A model generated the notes under the pieces. It saw only the letters and a list, made by a program, of their open reading frames with translations. It did not search any database and had not been told where the DNA came from. A stretch of DNA of 64,000 bases. Origin: Acidobacteriota bacterium. Its GTDB lineage: Bacteria; Acidobacteriota; Vicinamibacteria; Vicinamibacterales; JAKQTR01. Below, piece after piece: positions 47,001 to 56,039 of this stretch. A program made the position numbers and the translations under genes. Position 1 is the first letter of the stretch, and the number at the start of each line of letters is the position of its first letter. The DNA lies in NCBI GenBank assembly GCA_026393675.1, contig JAPKZQ010000016.1:1-64000 (forward strand), given 5' to 3'.

Positions 47001-47226
47001 GGAGATGAACATCCGCGAGCTGATACCGGAAGGGCAGCGAGAGGAAGCGTTTGCGACGGTACATCAGTTGAGCCGGAACGATGTCCTGGAGCCGTATCGC
47101 ACTCAACGGATCGCGAGAGATGGCACGGTCGTGGAAGTGTGGCTCACCTCCACCGCTCTGGTGAATGAGGCCAGGCAGGTGTATGCGATTGCGACGACGG
47201 AGCGGGCGAGTGGGATTGAAGGTTGA
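44014..47226 (+). CDS. CheB-CheR fusion protein with coiled coil and PAS domains
   Basis: A 1070-residue protein. CheB methylesterase: Ser53 in GIGASAGGL, His82 in QHLAPDHKS and Asp174 in 'SGTGSDGTLG'. CheR methyltransferase: SAM-binding 'VWSAGCSTGEEAYSIAI' (~347-362) and 'DLIICRNLLIYM' (~452). A Gly/Ala-rich linker is followed by a long coiled coil of repeated 'NEELETANEELKSSNEEM' (~750-830), then two PAS domains. CheB/CheR-PAS fusions control alternative chemosensory or stress pathways and often lack REC control. No chemoreceptor, CheA or CheW gene lies nearby; two hybrid kinases follow 23 bp and further downstream. ATG 44014 has GGAGG five bases upstream. Confidence 0.93.
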   Translation: MAARKKRARTMAPDARRGVKAIEAQEIAGTAPEGQETVASTVAGFPIVGIGASAGGLGAFEAFFSGMPADTDPGMAFVLVQHLAPDHKSILTDLVRRYTRMQVFEVEDGMAVKPNCAYIIPPNRDMALLSGMLQLMEPSAPRGQRLPIDFFFRSLAQDQRERAICIVLSGTGSDGTLGVRAIKGEGGMAMAQNPASTEYDGMPRSAIATGMVDYELSPAEMPAQLMSYVAHAFGTLPRVISAPAPHAENALKKILILLRAQTGHDFSQYKPSTIHRRIERRMAVHQIETVEGYVEYLQQTPAEVEALFHDMLIGVTSFFRDPETFKALEQQVIPKLFEGKPAGALIRVWSAGCSTGEEAYSIAILLQERLDGLKQRYKVQVFATDIDSQAIVTARAGIYPASIAADISPEKLVRFLAAEPDGSAYRIHKGIRDMLVFSEHDVIKDPPFSKLDLIICRNLLIYMGGDLQKKLIPLFHHALNPGGFLLLGTSEAVGECGHLFAELDRKLKLYQRQEDLHSAQRAAVGRFLPPMTAVDVALPPSALLRQGFGGQDGGQAGKTAGLMKRPLRELTEQALLQQVAPAAALVNGQGDILYLHGRTGLFLEPAPGETSGVSNILQMAREGLRRGLTTALRKAAGTKQSVRHPGLRVKTNGDFTTVNLTVRSVAVSPAATPEVSLYLVILEEAPASAPSTTLGASTSANETAGHAGGLAGADGLDMADADRFDASTGLTSTGRSAGSAGGLTAGERIALLEQELRAKDEYLQTTNEELETANEELKSSNEEMQSVNEELQSTNEELETSKEELQSVNEELATVNTELQNRVMDLSRANNDMNNLLAGTGIATVFADHQLRILRFTPSATGIINLILSDVGRPVGHIVSNLVGYDRLVEDAQAVLDTLVTKEVDVQTRAGAWYSMRIRPYRTLDNVVEGAVITFVDITEIKRTQAALRKANDLLRLAVVVRDSHDAVVLQDMEGRILAWNSSAERMYGWSESEALEMNIRELIPEGQREEAFATVHQLSRNDVLEPYRTQRIARDGTVVEVWLTSTALVNEARQVYAIATTERASGIEG
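45633..45664 (+). repeat. Palindromic element inside the CheB-CheR linker
   Basis: GTCCGCC and GGCGGAC form a 7-bp perfect stem around an 18-base loop that includes TTCGCCAAGGCTTC. In frame it encodes 'ALLRQGFGGQ', unlike any conserved part of this family, and lies in the variable linker (~residues 540-550). Similar 'RQGFGGQ' peptides turn up in unrelated metagenomic proteins, which would fit a dispersed small palindromic repeat. Confidence 0.5.
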
Positions 47227-47249
47227 CAGGGTGATGTGCGAGCAAGCCC

Positions 47250-49352
47250 ATGACTGCTAAACAGACTGAATCACACCAGACACTGCGCCTGCGTGCCGAA
47301 GAGAAGCTCGCGTCAGGAGCGGCTGCACCCAAACAGGCACTATCACTCGATGAGGCGAACCTGCTGCTCCACGACTTGCAGGTGCATCAAATAGAACTGG
47401 AGATGCAGAACGAGGAACTGCGCCGGGTCCAGGCGGAACTGGACGTCGCGCGGGCGCGTTATTTCGACCTCTACGATCTGGCGCCGGTCGGCTATTGCAC
47501 CCTCAGCGAGCAGGGGCTGATCCTGGAAGCCAACCTTACCGCCGCCGCCTTGCTGGGCGTGGCCCGGGGCGCGCTGGTCAAGCAGCGGATCACCAGGTTC
47601 ATCCTCAAGGAAGACCAGGACATCTACTACCTGCAACGCAAACAGCTCTTTGAAACCAGCGCCCCGCAGGCGTACGAACTGCGGATGCTGAAGAAGGACG
47701 GAACGGTATTCTGGGGGCACGTGGCGGCGACCGCCACGCAGGACGCCGACGGCGCGCCGGTGTGCCGTGTCGTGCTGAGCGACATCACCGCGCGTAAGCA
47801 GGCGGAAGATGAGCTGCATCAGAGAGAGACTCGATTCAAGGAGATGTTTGATGATGCCCCTGTTGGCTACCATGAGTTAGACGCCGAGGGACGCATGACC
47901 CGCGTCAATCGCACTGAACTCGCGACGCTGGGCTACTCTGCTGAGGAGATGCTGGGCCGCCACGTGTGGGAGTTCGTTGATGAAAAGGACCTTTCCAGAA
48001 AAGCCGTGTTGGAGAAGCTCGCTGGAACGTTACCGCCGGGGCGAAATATCGAGCGAACCTACTGGAAGAAAGACGGGACAAGAATACCGGTGCTCGTCCA
48101 GGATCGGCTCCTTCGGGACCAAGATGGCACAATCACCGGGATTCGCACCACCGCGCAGGACATCACCGAGCACAAGCGGGCGGAAGAGGAGAAGGCCAAA
48201 CTCGAGAACCAGCTCCAGCAGTCCCAGAAGATGGAATCGGTGGGTCGCCTGGCGGGCGGTGTGGCCCATGATTTCAACAACATGTTGGGGGTGATCCTCG
48301 GGCATGCGGAGTTGGCGATCGGGCAGGTGGACCCGGCCCTGCCGCTCCATGCCGACCTTACGGAAATCCGCAAGGCGGCCATTCGCTCTGCCGATCTGAC
48401 CCGCCAACTGCTGGCCTTTGCCCGCAAGCAGACCGTCGCGCCCAAAGTCCTGGATCTGAACGAGACCGTGGGGGGCATGCTCAAAATGCTGAAACGGCTC
48501 ATCGGCGAGGATATCGACCTCAAGTGGCGGCCGGAGGCGGATCTGTGGCCGATCAAGGTGGACCCGTCGCAGATCGACCAGATCCTGGCCAACCTGTGCG
48601 TCAACGCCAGGGACGCGATCTCCGGCGTCGGCAAAATTACCATCGAGACGGGAAACAGCACCTTCAACGAGGACGACTGCGCCGCTCACGCGGAATTCAT
48701 CCCCGGCGAGTACGTGCTGCTCGCCGTGAGCGACGACGGCTGCGGCATGGAGAAGGAAACGCAGGCGCATCTGTTCGAACCGTTCTTCACGACCAAAGCG
48801 CTGGGCAAAGGCACCGGCCTGGGATTGGCCACGGTTTACGGCATCGTCAAGCAGAACAACGGCTTCATCAACGTCTACAGCGAGCCGAATCAGGGAACGA
48901 CCTTCAAGATCTACCTGCCCCGCCATGAGGGCAAGGCCGGGCAGGCGCAGACGGAAGGCGCGGCAAGGTCTGCCCAGCGCGGCCAGGAGACCGTCCTGCT
49001 GGTGGAGGACGAGTCGTCCATCCTGACACTGACCTCAAAGATCCTCGAACGTCAGGGCTACACCGTGTTGGCAGCGAGCACCCCTGGGCAGGCCATCCGG
49101 ATGGCTCGGGAATACGTCGGCCGGATCCACCTGCTCATGACAGACGTGGTGATGCCCGAGATGAACGGCCGGACCCTGGCCAAGAACCTGTTGTCTCTCC
49201 ATCCGCACCTCAAGCGCCTGTTCATGTCGGGATACACGGCTGACGTGATCGCGCACCACGGCGTTCTGGACGAAGGGGTGCATTTTCTCCAGAAGCCCTT
49301 CTCTATAGAACGTCTGGCCGCCACGGTCCGGGAGACGCTGGATAGTGAATAG
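47250..49352 (+). CDS. PAS hybrid sensor histidine kinase with C-terminal receiver
   Basis: A 700-residue soluble hybrid kinase. An N-terminal helical region with 'LHDLQVHQIELEMQNEELR' precedes two PAS domains (~70-195 and ~200-310). The HisKA has the phospho-acceptor His340 in 'GGVAHDFNNML', and the ATPase has 'NLCVNARDAI', 'DDGCGME' and 'GKGTGLGLATVYGI'. The receiver has 'LLVEDE', Asp632 in 'MTDVVMPEMNG' and Lys in 'FLQKPF'. No membrane helix, so the signal is cytoplasmic. It overlaps the next kinase by eight bases, and its HisKA-REC half is a near copy of that gene's. Confidence 0.92.
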   Translation: MTAKQTESHQTLRLRAEEKLASGAAAPKQALSLDEANLLLHDLQVHQIELEMQNEELRRVQAELDVARARYFDLYDLAPVGYCTLSEQGLILEANLTAAALLGVARGALVKQRITRFILKEDQDIYYLQRKQLFETSAPQAYELRMLKKDGTVFWGHVAATATQDADGAPVCRVVLSDITARKQAEDELHQRETRFKEMFDDAPVGYHELDAEGRMTRVNRTELATLGYSAEEMLGRHVWEFVDEKDLSRKAVLEKLAGTLPPGRNIERTYWKKDGTRIPVLVQDRLLRDQDGTITGIRTTAQDITEHKRAEEEKAKLENQLQQSQKMESVGRLAGGVAHDFNNMLGVILGHAELAIGQVDPALPLHADLTEIRKAAIRSADLTRQLLAFARKQTVAPKVLDLNETVGGMLKMLKRLIGEDIDLKWRPEADLWPIKVDPSQIDQILANLCVNARDAISGVGKITIETGNSTFNEDDCAAHAEFIPGEYVLLAVSDDGCGMEKETQAHLFEPFFTTKALGKGTGLGLATVYGIVKQNNGFINVYSEPNQGTTFKIYLPRHEGKAGQAQTEGAARSAQRGQETVLLVEDESSILTLTSKILERQGYTVLAASTPGQAIRMAREYVGRIHLLMTDVVMPEMNGRTLAKNLLSLHPHLKRLFMSGYTADVIAHHGVLDEGVHFLQKPFSIERLAATVRETLDSE

Positions 49353-49368
49353 GGAAAGGTATCTCGAG
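48169..49368 (+). repeat. Tandem duplication unit 1 (HisKA-ATPase-REC)
   Basis: A ~1.2-kb segment from the end of the second PAS domain to just past the stop codon is repeated at 49913-51112 with a constant 1744-base offset (for example the phospho-acceptor His codons at 48267 and 50011, and the receiver Asp codons at 49143 and 50887). No indels are evident at the points checked. Confidence 0.85.
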
Positions 49369-51096
49369 CCCGCACTCGCCCGCCGATCCTGGGTCGCGGT
49401 GTTCGCGGTGATCACGCTGGTGCTGCTGACTGGGGGCTGCTGGTACTATCGGGCCGGCATCATCAGCCTCATCGTCGGGTCGTTCATCCTGCTGGCCGCG
49501 GCCACGATCGCCTGGGCTTACTGGCGGCAGCACGCCGCGCAGCGCGCGCTACGCGAGAGCGTGGAACGGTTCCAACTCGCGAATCGCGCCACGTTCATCG
49601 CCATCTGGGACGTGGATCTCCAGACCGACAAGCTCTGGTGGAGCGACAATCTCCAGGCGCTTTTCGGTTATCAGGCCAAGGAGATCGAGCCGGGCCTCGA
49701 ATTCTGGACCAGGTGCATCCATCCCGAAGACCTCGAACGCGTGAACGCGGGCCTTCAGGCGGCCCTGGATTCTGACCGCGAATCCTGGTCCGACGCGTAT
49801 CACTTTCGTCGCAAAGACGGTTCGTACGCGGCGGTCGAAGACCGGGGCTACATCGCTCGAGACGCCGCCGGCCGCCCGATCAGGATACTCGGCACGATGC
49901 AGGACGTCACCGAGCGCAAGCGGGCCGAGGAGGAGAAGGCCAGACTCGAAGGCCAGCTTCAGCAGGCCCAGAAGATGGAATCGGTGGGCCGGCTGGCGGG
50001 CGGCGTGGCGCACGACTTCAACAACATGCTGGGCGTGATCCTCGGGCACACCGAAATGGCCTTGGACCAGGTGGACCCGGCGCAGCCGCTCCATGCCGAC
50101 CTGCAGGAGATTCGCAAGGCGGCCTGTCGCTCCGTCGACCTCACGCGGCAATTGCTGGCCTTTGCCCGCAAGCAGATCGTCGCGCCCCAAGTCCTGGACC
50201 TGAACGAGACCGTGGCGGGCATGCTCAAGATGCTGCACCGGCTCATCGGCGAGGATCTCGATCTCACGTGGCAGCCGGGGGCGGATCTCTGGCCGGTCAA
50301 GGTGGACCCGTCCCAGATCGACCAGATCCTGGCCAACCTGTGCGTCAACGCCCGCGACGCCATCGCTGACGTCGGCAAGGTCACCATCGAGACGGGAAGC
50401 AGCACCTTCGACGAGGACTACTGCGCTGTTCACGCGGGCTTTGTGCCAGGGACCTATGTGCGGCTCGCGGTGAGCGACGACGGCTGCGGCATGGACAAGG
50501 ACACGCTGCCGCATGTGTTCGAACCGTTCTTCACGACCAAAGCCATAGGCGAAGGCACCGGCCTGGGCCTGGCCACGGTCTACGGCATCGTCAAGCAGAA
50601 CAACGGTTTCATCAACGTCTACAGCGAGCCGGGACAGGGCACGACGTTTACGATCTATCTGCCCCGGCATGTGGGCAAAGCCGGACAGGCACCGACGGAA
50701 GGCGCGGCGGGACCGGCCCTGCGCGGCCACGAGACCATCCTGCTGGTGGAGGACGAGTCGGCCATCCTGAGACTGGCCACGAGGATGCTCGAGCATCAGG
50801 GCTACACCGTGCTGGCCGAAAGCACCCCGGGCGAGGCCATCCGCGTGGCCAGGGAATACACCGGCCAGATTCATCTGCTCATGACCGACGTGGTCATGCC
50901 CGAGATGAACGGCCGCGACCTGGCCAGAAACCTGCTGTCCTCCTACCCGCACCTCAAGCGGCTGTTCATGTCGGGCTATACGGCCAACGTCATCGCCCAC
51001 CACGGCGTGCTGGATGAAGGGGTGCATTTCATCCAGAAGCCCTTCTCCCCGAAAGACCTGGCCGCCAAGGTCCGGGAGGCGCTGGATCGTGAATAG
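49345..51096 (+). CDS. Membrane-bound PAS hybrid sensor histidine kinase with receiver
   Basis: A 583-residue kinase beginning at a GTG that overlaps the previous gene by eight bases. Two membrane helices (~13-30 and ~34-55) precede a PAS_3 domain (~75-195) with 'FWTRCIHPEDLERVNAG'. HisKA: His223 in 'GGVAHDFNNML'. ATPase: 'DDGCGMD' and 'GEGTGLGLATVYG'. Receiver: Asp515 in 'MTDVVMPEMNG' and Lys in 'FIQKPF'. From the kinase onward it is a duplicate of the upstream gene. The initial residues 'MNRERYLEP' themselves come from the duplicated tail region. Signal and output unknown. Confidence 0.9.
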   Translation: MNRERYLEPALARRSWVAVFAVITLVLLTGGCWYYRAGIISLIVGSFILLAAATIAWAYWRQHAAQRALRESVERFQLANRATFIAIWDVDLQTDKLWWSDNLQALFGYQAKEIEPGLEFWTRCIHPEDLERVNAGLQAALDSDRESWSDAYHFRRKDGSYAAVEDRGYIARDAAGRPIRILGTMQDVTERKRAEEEKARLEGQLQQAQKMESVGRLAGGVAHDFNNMLGVILGHTEMALDQVDPAQPLHADLQEIRKAACRSVDLTRQLLAFARKQIVAPQVLDLNETVAGMLKMLHRLIGEDLDLTWQPGADLWPVKVDPSQIDQILANLCVNARDAIADVGKVTIETGSSTFDEDYCAVHAGFVPGTYVRLAVSDDGCGMDKDTLPHVFEPFFTTKAIGEGTGLGLATVYGIVKQNNGFINVYSEPGQGTTFTIYLPRHVGKAGQAPTEGAAGPALRGHETILLVEDESAILRLATRMLEHQGYTVLAESTPGEAIRVAREYTGQIHLLMTDVVMPEMNGRDLARNLLSSYPHLKRLFMSGYTANVIAHHGVLDEGVHFIQKPFSPKDLAAKVREALDRE

Positions 51097-51112
51097 GGAA
51101 AAGGAATCTCGA
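49913..51112 (+). repeat. Tandem duplication unit 2
   Basis: Second copy of the 1.2-kb HisKA-ATPase-REC segment. The DNA after the stop, GAATAGGGAAAAGGAATCTC, mirrors GAATAGGGAAAGGTATCTC at the end of unit 1, showing that the duplication included non-coding sequence on this side. Confidence 0.85.
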
Positions 51113-51234
51113 TCGGGATGTGCCGGCTCATCGTCGAGCCCCTTCTCGGCGTGACGCGCCCTGGCGACATCTCTCGCGATCTCCGTGCTTTTCGTTCGCT
51201 GGACGCGGTAGACTGTCGCGGTCGAAGGGACCGG

Positions 51235-54200
51235 ATGTTCCCATTTCTCTTGATGTGGCATCCGCTCAACATGACCAGACACAGGCTTGCCGCAACCGCG
51301 CTCGTGGGCCTCACGCTCGGCCTCGCAAGCGCCACGACGCAAGAGCCGGGCAAGGCGAGCAGGCCCACGCTCTACGTCGTCGCGAACGCGTACCTCGACA
51401 CGCAGTGGAACTGGACGGTGCAGGACACGATTCGCGACTTCGTGCCGGCGACGTTCTTCGACAACTTCAAGTTGATCGAGCAGTATCCCCACTACGTGTT
51501 CAACTTCGAAGGCGCGATCCACTACATGTGGTTCAAGGAATACTACCCGGAGGCGTGGGCCACGCTCCAGAAGCATGTCGCCACCGGCCGCTGGCGGCTG
51601 GCCGGTTCGTGGATCAATGCCGTGGATGTGAACGTGCCGTCACCCGAATCGCTCATGCGGCAGGCGCTCTACGGAAAACGGTTCTTCCGGCGTGAGTTCG
51701 ACCGTACAAGCCAGGATGTGTTCCTGCCCGACTGCTTCGGGTTCGGCTTCGCGTTGCCGTCGGTTGCCGCGCATTCAGGGCTCACCGCGTTTTCCACTCA
51801 GAAGCTCACGTGGGGATCGTCGGTGCCGATTCCGTTCCCGATCGGTCGGTGGCGTGGCGTGGACGGCAGCACCGTCGTTGCGGCGCTGAATCCGCGCGAC
51901 TATGTGACGCGCATCCGAAGCGACGTCTCGACTGACCCGAAATGGTCGGACGATCTCACTACCGTCAGCACCGGCCGCCAGATTGGGCTCCGCTATTTTG
52001 GCGTTGGCGACATCGGCGGGGCGCCGGATCCCGAGACCGTGGACTGGCTCGAGAAGGCGTTCGCGAACAAGGACGCGAAGATCGAGGTGCGAAATACGTC
52101 GGCCGACCAACTATCGCGCGACCTGACCGACCAGGAGAAGGCCGCGCTCCCCGAGTACACGGGCGAGCTCACGATGAAGACGCACGGCGTCGGCTGCTAC
52201 ACCTCGCAGGCGGCGCTGAAACGGTTCAACCGCGAAAACGAACTCCTGGCCGACGCCGCCGAACGCGCGGCCGTGGCAGCGCGAGTCCTGACAGGATTGC
52301 GGTATCCGGCCGAACGGCTGCGGGACGCGTGGACGCGCGTATTGTGGCATCAGTTCCACGACGATCTGACCGGCACCTCCATTCCTCAGGCATACGGCTT
52401 CTCATGGAACGACGAACTGGTGTCGGCCAATCAGTTCGCCGGCGTGCTCGAGAGCTCGACCGCCGCGGTTGGCGATCTCCTCGACACGCGCGGCACGGGC
52501 GTTTCGCTCGTCGTGTTCAATCCGATCGCACGCGCGCGGCGCGACACGGTCGAGGCGACCGTCTACTTCCGCGGGCCGGCGCCGGAGGCGATACGTGTGG
52601 CAGACACGGTCACCGGCCGCGACGTGCCGGCACAGGTCCTCGAGAGACGCGGGAGCGAGGCGCGAGTGCTCTTCGTCGCGGAGATGCCGCCAGTGGGCTA
52701 CAAGGTGTTCGACGTCACACCTGCTACCGCCGCCGCACCGTCATCGTCGCTTCGCATCACGTCACAGTCGCTCGAAAACGCTCGGTACACGGTAAAGGTC
52801 GATTCGAACGGCGATATCGCGTCGGTCTTCGACAAGAGCGCCGGCCGCGAGCTTCTGCGTGCGCCCGTACGGCTCGAATTGCGGGACGATCCGTCGCCAG
52901 ACAAACCCGCATGGCGCATCTTGTGGACCACCGTGAACGCTGCGCCCCGGGAGTACCCTATTGCGCCAGTGGTCCGCATCATTGAACGCGGGCCCGTCCG
53001 CGTCGCCCTCGAGATCACGCGAAAGGCTGCCGGTTCGACCTTCGTCCAGCGCGTGATGCTGACCGACGGCGGAGACCGGGTCGACGTCGAGAACCTCGTG
53101 GACTGGAAGTCGCCGAACACGTTGCTCAAGGCGTCCTTCCGGTTCCAGGCATCGAACCCGAAGGCGACCTATGACCTCGGGCTCGGAACGATCGAACGCG
53201 GCAACAACACGCCCGATCACTACGAAGTCCCGGCGCAGAAATGGGCCGACCTGACCGACGCGAGCGGGCAGTTCGGCGTGGCAGTCGTGAACGACAGCAA
53301 ATACGGGTGGGACAAACCGGCGGACGATGTGCTTCGTCTCACCTTGCTCCATACCGCGAAAGCGAAAGCCTATCCCTACGAGAGCGCCAACGATCTTGGC
53401 CACCATCGCTTCGTGTACGCGATCGCAGGCCATGCGGGCGATTGGCGTGCGGGTCAGGTTCCTGCACGTGCCGCCGCGCTGAACCAACCGCTCTTGCCAT
53501 TCCAGACAACCGCGCATCCGGGAGTGTTGGGCCGAAGTATCTCGCTGTTGTCGATCGACAGCGCAGACGGGCAAGTCGCGGTGCGCGCGTTCAAGAGGGC
53601 GGAAGACGACGAGGCGATTGTCGTCCGCCTGCAGGAGCAGTACGGACGACCGGGCCGTGTTCGGGTTACGCTGCCGGCCGGTGAGATCGTGGCGGCCCGC
53701 GAGATCAACGCCGCTGAGGAACCCGTGGGGTCGTTCCCGAGTTCGGGTCGCAGCATCAGTGTCGATCTCAAACCGTATCAGCCGCGCACGTTCGCGCTGA
53801 CGTTGCAACCATCGGCGTCGGCGATCGAATCGGATCGTGCCACTCGCCGCATTGCGGCTCCGGTCGCGGTGTCGCTCGACTTGCCGTTCAACCTCGACGG
53901 GGTCTCGACCGACTCGAATCGCGGGGATGGTGACTTCGACGGGAAGAAACAGACGCTGGCGGCCGAGCTTCTCCCGCGGGAACTCGAGCTCGATGGCGTG
54001 CGGTTCAGATTCGGGTCGGTGCAGAACGGCGCGGCGAACGTGCTCGTGCCGAACGGGCAGCGGCTGACACTGCCGCGAGGGCCATACAATCGCCTGTACG
54101 TGCTTGCTGCCTCAGTCGACGGCGACCTGCCCGCCACGTTCACCATCGGCCGGGCATCGGCTTCAACGCCGGTGCGAATCACGATTCGCGACTGGCAGGG

Positions 54201-54636
54201 CCCGGTCGGGCAGTGGGACAGCACGCTCAAAGAGCCGCGGCTCTTTCGGGAGAAGTACGTGCCGCCCATCACGCGTGGCCAGTCCTGGACGTTGGACGCG
54301 ATCGCGGCGGATATGGTCGTCCGCTGGGACACGGCTACGGGAGCTGTGACGGGCCTCGACCAAATCCGTCCGGGTTTCGTCAAACGCGACGAGATCGCGT
54401 GGGTCGGAGGGCATCGTCACGCGCCGAACGGCAACCAGCCGTACATTCCGACGTACCTGTTCGCGTACGCGATAGACCTTCCGGACGGTGCGCGCGACGT
54501 CACGCTGCCGAGCGACGGCCGCGTGCGACTGCTGGCGGCCACCGTCGCGCGGGTGCCCGCGGCAACTCGCCCGGCGGCACCACTCTATGCACGGGACCTG
54601 CCGGATCCCGCATCCGCCGGTCGCCAGAGGCCATGA
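51235..54636 (+). CDS. Exported GH38-family alpha-mannosidase-like protein with an altered zinc-site residue
   Basis: A 1133-residue protein of glycoside hydrolase family 38. The start at 51235 has AAGGGA; ATG 51271 gives a cleaner signal peptide ('LAATALVGLTLGLASA') but no ribosome site. The nucleophile region is 'FLPDCFGFGFALPS' (~166), and the C-terminal metal-binding motif is 'WHQFHDDLTGTSIPQAY'. In the N-terminal zinc motif (family pattern H-x-D-x-x-W) the sequence reads 'NAYLDTQWNWT': Asp55 is kept but His is replaced by Tyr53 (TAC at 51391, one base from CAC). This may be an inactive, altered or variant enzyme, or a sequence error. The downstream half is beta-rich as in the family. Confidence 0.85.
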   Translation: MFPFLLMWHPLNMTRHRLAATALVGLTLGLASATTQEPGKASRPTLYVVANAYLDTQWNWTVQDTIRDFVPATFFDNFKLIEQYPHYVFNFEGAIHYMWFKEYYPEAWATLQKHVATGRWRLAGSWINAVDVNVPSPESLMRQALYGKRFFRREFDRTSQDVFLPDCFGFGFALPSVAAHSGLTAFSTQKLTWGSSVPIPFPIGRWRGVDGSTVVAALNPRDYVTRIRSDVSTDPKWSDDLTTVSTGRQIGLRYFGVGDIGGAPDPETVDWLEKAFANKDAKIEVRNTSADQLSRDLTDQEKAALPEYTGELTMKTHGVGCYTSQAALKRFNRENELLADAAERAAVAARVLTGLRYPAERLRDAWTRVLWHQFHDDLTGTSIPQAYGFSWNDELVSANQFAGVLESSTAAVGDLLDTRGTGVSLVVFNPIARARRDTVEATVYFRGPAPEAIRVADTVTGRDVPAQVLERRGSEARVLFVAEMPPVGYKVFDVTPATAAAPSSSLRITSQSLENARYTVKVDSNGDIASVFDKSAGRELLRAPVRLELRDDPSPDKPAWRILWTTVNAAPREYPIAPVVRIIERGPVRVALEITRKAAGSTFVQRVMLTDGGDRVDVENLVDWKSPNTLLKASFRFQASNPKATYDLGLGTIERGNNTPDHYEVPAQKWADLTDASGQFGVAVVNDSKYGWDKPADDVLRLTLLHTAKAKAYPYESANDLGHHRFVYAIAGHAGDWRAGQVPARAAALNQPLLPFQTTAHPGVLGRSISLLSIDSADGQVAVRAFKRAEDDEAIVVRLQEQYGRPGRVRVTLPAGEIVAAREINAAEEPVGSFPSSGRSISVDLKPYQPRTFALTLQPSASAIESDRATRRIAAPVAVSLDLPFNLDGVSTDSNRGDGDFDGKKQTLAAELLPRELELDGVRFRFGSVQNGAANVLVPNGQRLTLPRGPYNRLYVLAASVDGDLPATFTIGRASASTPVRITIRDWQGPVGQWDSTLKEPRLFREKYVPPITRGQSWTLDAIAADMVVRWDTATGAVTGLDQIRPGFVKRDEIAWVGGHRHAPNGNQPYIPTYLFAYAIDLPDGARDVTLPSDGRVRLLAATVARVPAATRPAAPLYARDLPDPASAGRQRP

Positions 54637-54723
54637 GACCGCGCGCCGACGTCGGACCCGTGGAATCCGACGTCAGCCGAATTCACCGTGCCGTCGGCAA
54701 GACGCGATGAAGCGGGCCAACGC

Positions 54724-55998
54724 ATGATCATCCGCGGACTGCGCTGGTGGATGGCCGGGCTCGTGTTCCTTGCCACGTTCATCAACTTCATCGACCGGCT
54801 CACGATCGCGGTACTGGCCCCGGTCATCATCGTGCAGCTCGGCCTGACGAACCTCGAATTCGCGAGCATCAGCACGTGGTTTCTCGTCGCCTATACGGCG
54901 AGTCAGGGTCTGTCCGGGAGGATCTACGACCGCGTGGGAACCCGGCGCGGATTCACGATGTCGATCGTGATCTGGTCGGCGGCGGCCATGGCGCACGCCT
55001 TTGCCAGCGGCCTCGCAAGCTTGAGCGCGTTGCGGTTCGTGTTGGGACTGGGGGAAGCGGGCAACTGGCCTGGGGCCGCGAAGGTCATCGCCGAGTGGTT
55101 TCCCGCCCGCCAACGCGCGTTCGCGATGGGCATCTTCAACAGCGGCGTGACCGTCGGCTCGATCGTCGCCCCGCCGCTCATCGTCTATCTGCAACTGCGG
55201 TTCGGATGGCAGACGACCTTTCTTGTGACGGGCGGCCTGGGCTTCGTCTGGCTGGCGTTGTGGCTGCTGTTCTACGACACGCCGGAGCGGCACACCGCCC
55301 TCTCGCGCGCAGAACTCGCAGTCATCCGCGAAGATCGTGGCCCATCCGCGGCCCAGGGACGCGTCCGGTGGACATCGCTGCTCGCGCGCCGACAGGTGTG
55401 GGCGATTGTCGCGTCACGATTCATCACGGACCCGGTCTGGTGGCTCTACATCACCTGGCTTCCCTTGTACCTCGTTACGGTGCGCGGTTTCAGCCTGAAG
55501 CAGATCGGGTTGTTTGCGTGGCTGCCGTACGTGGCGGCCGATTTAGGGAGCCTGATCGGCGGGTGGCTCTCGGGGCATCTGATCGCACGCGGATGGACGG
55601 CCAATCGTGCGCGCAAGACCATCATCGCGATTGGCGCCGTGTTGATGATGGCCGGCATCCCCGCTGCGATGAGCGCGAGCGCCATGGCGGCGCTGGCCTT
55701 CATCAGCGTCGTGCTCTTCGGCTTCCAGGTATGGATCAACAACGTACAGACGATGCCGAGCGATTGCTTTCCGGAGAGCGTCGTGGCATCGGTGGCCGGT
55801 CTGGGCGGCGTCGGGGCGGGGTGCGGCGCGATTCTCTTCACGCTGACGACGGGGTTCGTCGTCGATCATCTCCACTCGTATACCCCGATTCTCGTCGTCG
55901 CCGGGCTGCTTCCTATTCTTGGCACGACGGTGCTCTTTGCCGTGGGAGGACCGATTCGCCGGATCCCCCTCGACCAGGAAGGGGATGTCCCCGCGTGA
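54724..55998 (+). CDS. MFS transporter, anion:cation symporter (hexuronate/glucarate-type)
   Basis: A 424-residue 12-helix permease. The N-terminal 'LATFINFIDRLTIAVLAPVI', 'GRIYDRVGTRRGFTMS' (MFS motif A) and 'RFVLGLGEAGNWPGAAKVIAEWFP' are typical of the ACS family (ExuT/GudP-like). It probably imports a sugar acid with H+. It follows the mannosidase and precedes an SDR remnant and an HpcH/HpaI-like gene, fitting a sugar-acid uptake locus. ATG 54724 has a weak upstream purine stretch; GTG 54688 is an alternative that adds 12 residues. Confidence 0.88.
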   Translation: MIIRGLRWWMAGLVFLATFINFIDRLTIAVLAPVIIVQLGLTNLEFASISTWFLVAYTASQGLSGRIYDRVGTRRGFTMSIVIWSAAAMAHAFASGLASLSALRFVLGLGEAGNWPGAAKVIAEWFPARQRAFAMGIFNSGVTVGSIVAPPLIVYLQLRFGWQTTFLVTGGLGFVWLALWLLFYDTPERHTALSRAELAVIREDRGPSAAQGRVRWTSLLARRQVWAIVASRFITDPVWWLYITWLPLYLVTVRGFSLKQIGLFAWLPYVAADLGSLIGGWLSGHLIARGWTANRARKTIIAIGAVLMMAGIPAAMSASAMAALAFISVVLFGFQVWINNVQTMPSDCFPESVVASVAGLGGVGAGCGAILFTLTTGFVVDHLHSYTPILVVAGLLPILGTTVLFAVGGPIRRIPLDQEGDVPA

Positions 55999-56039
55999 TT
56001 CGACGACCTGGCACGGTGCTCTCGGATCTTGGCGCCTAG

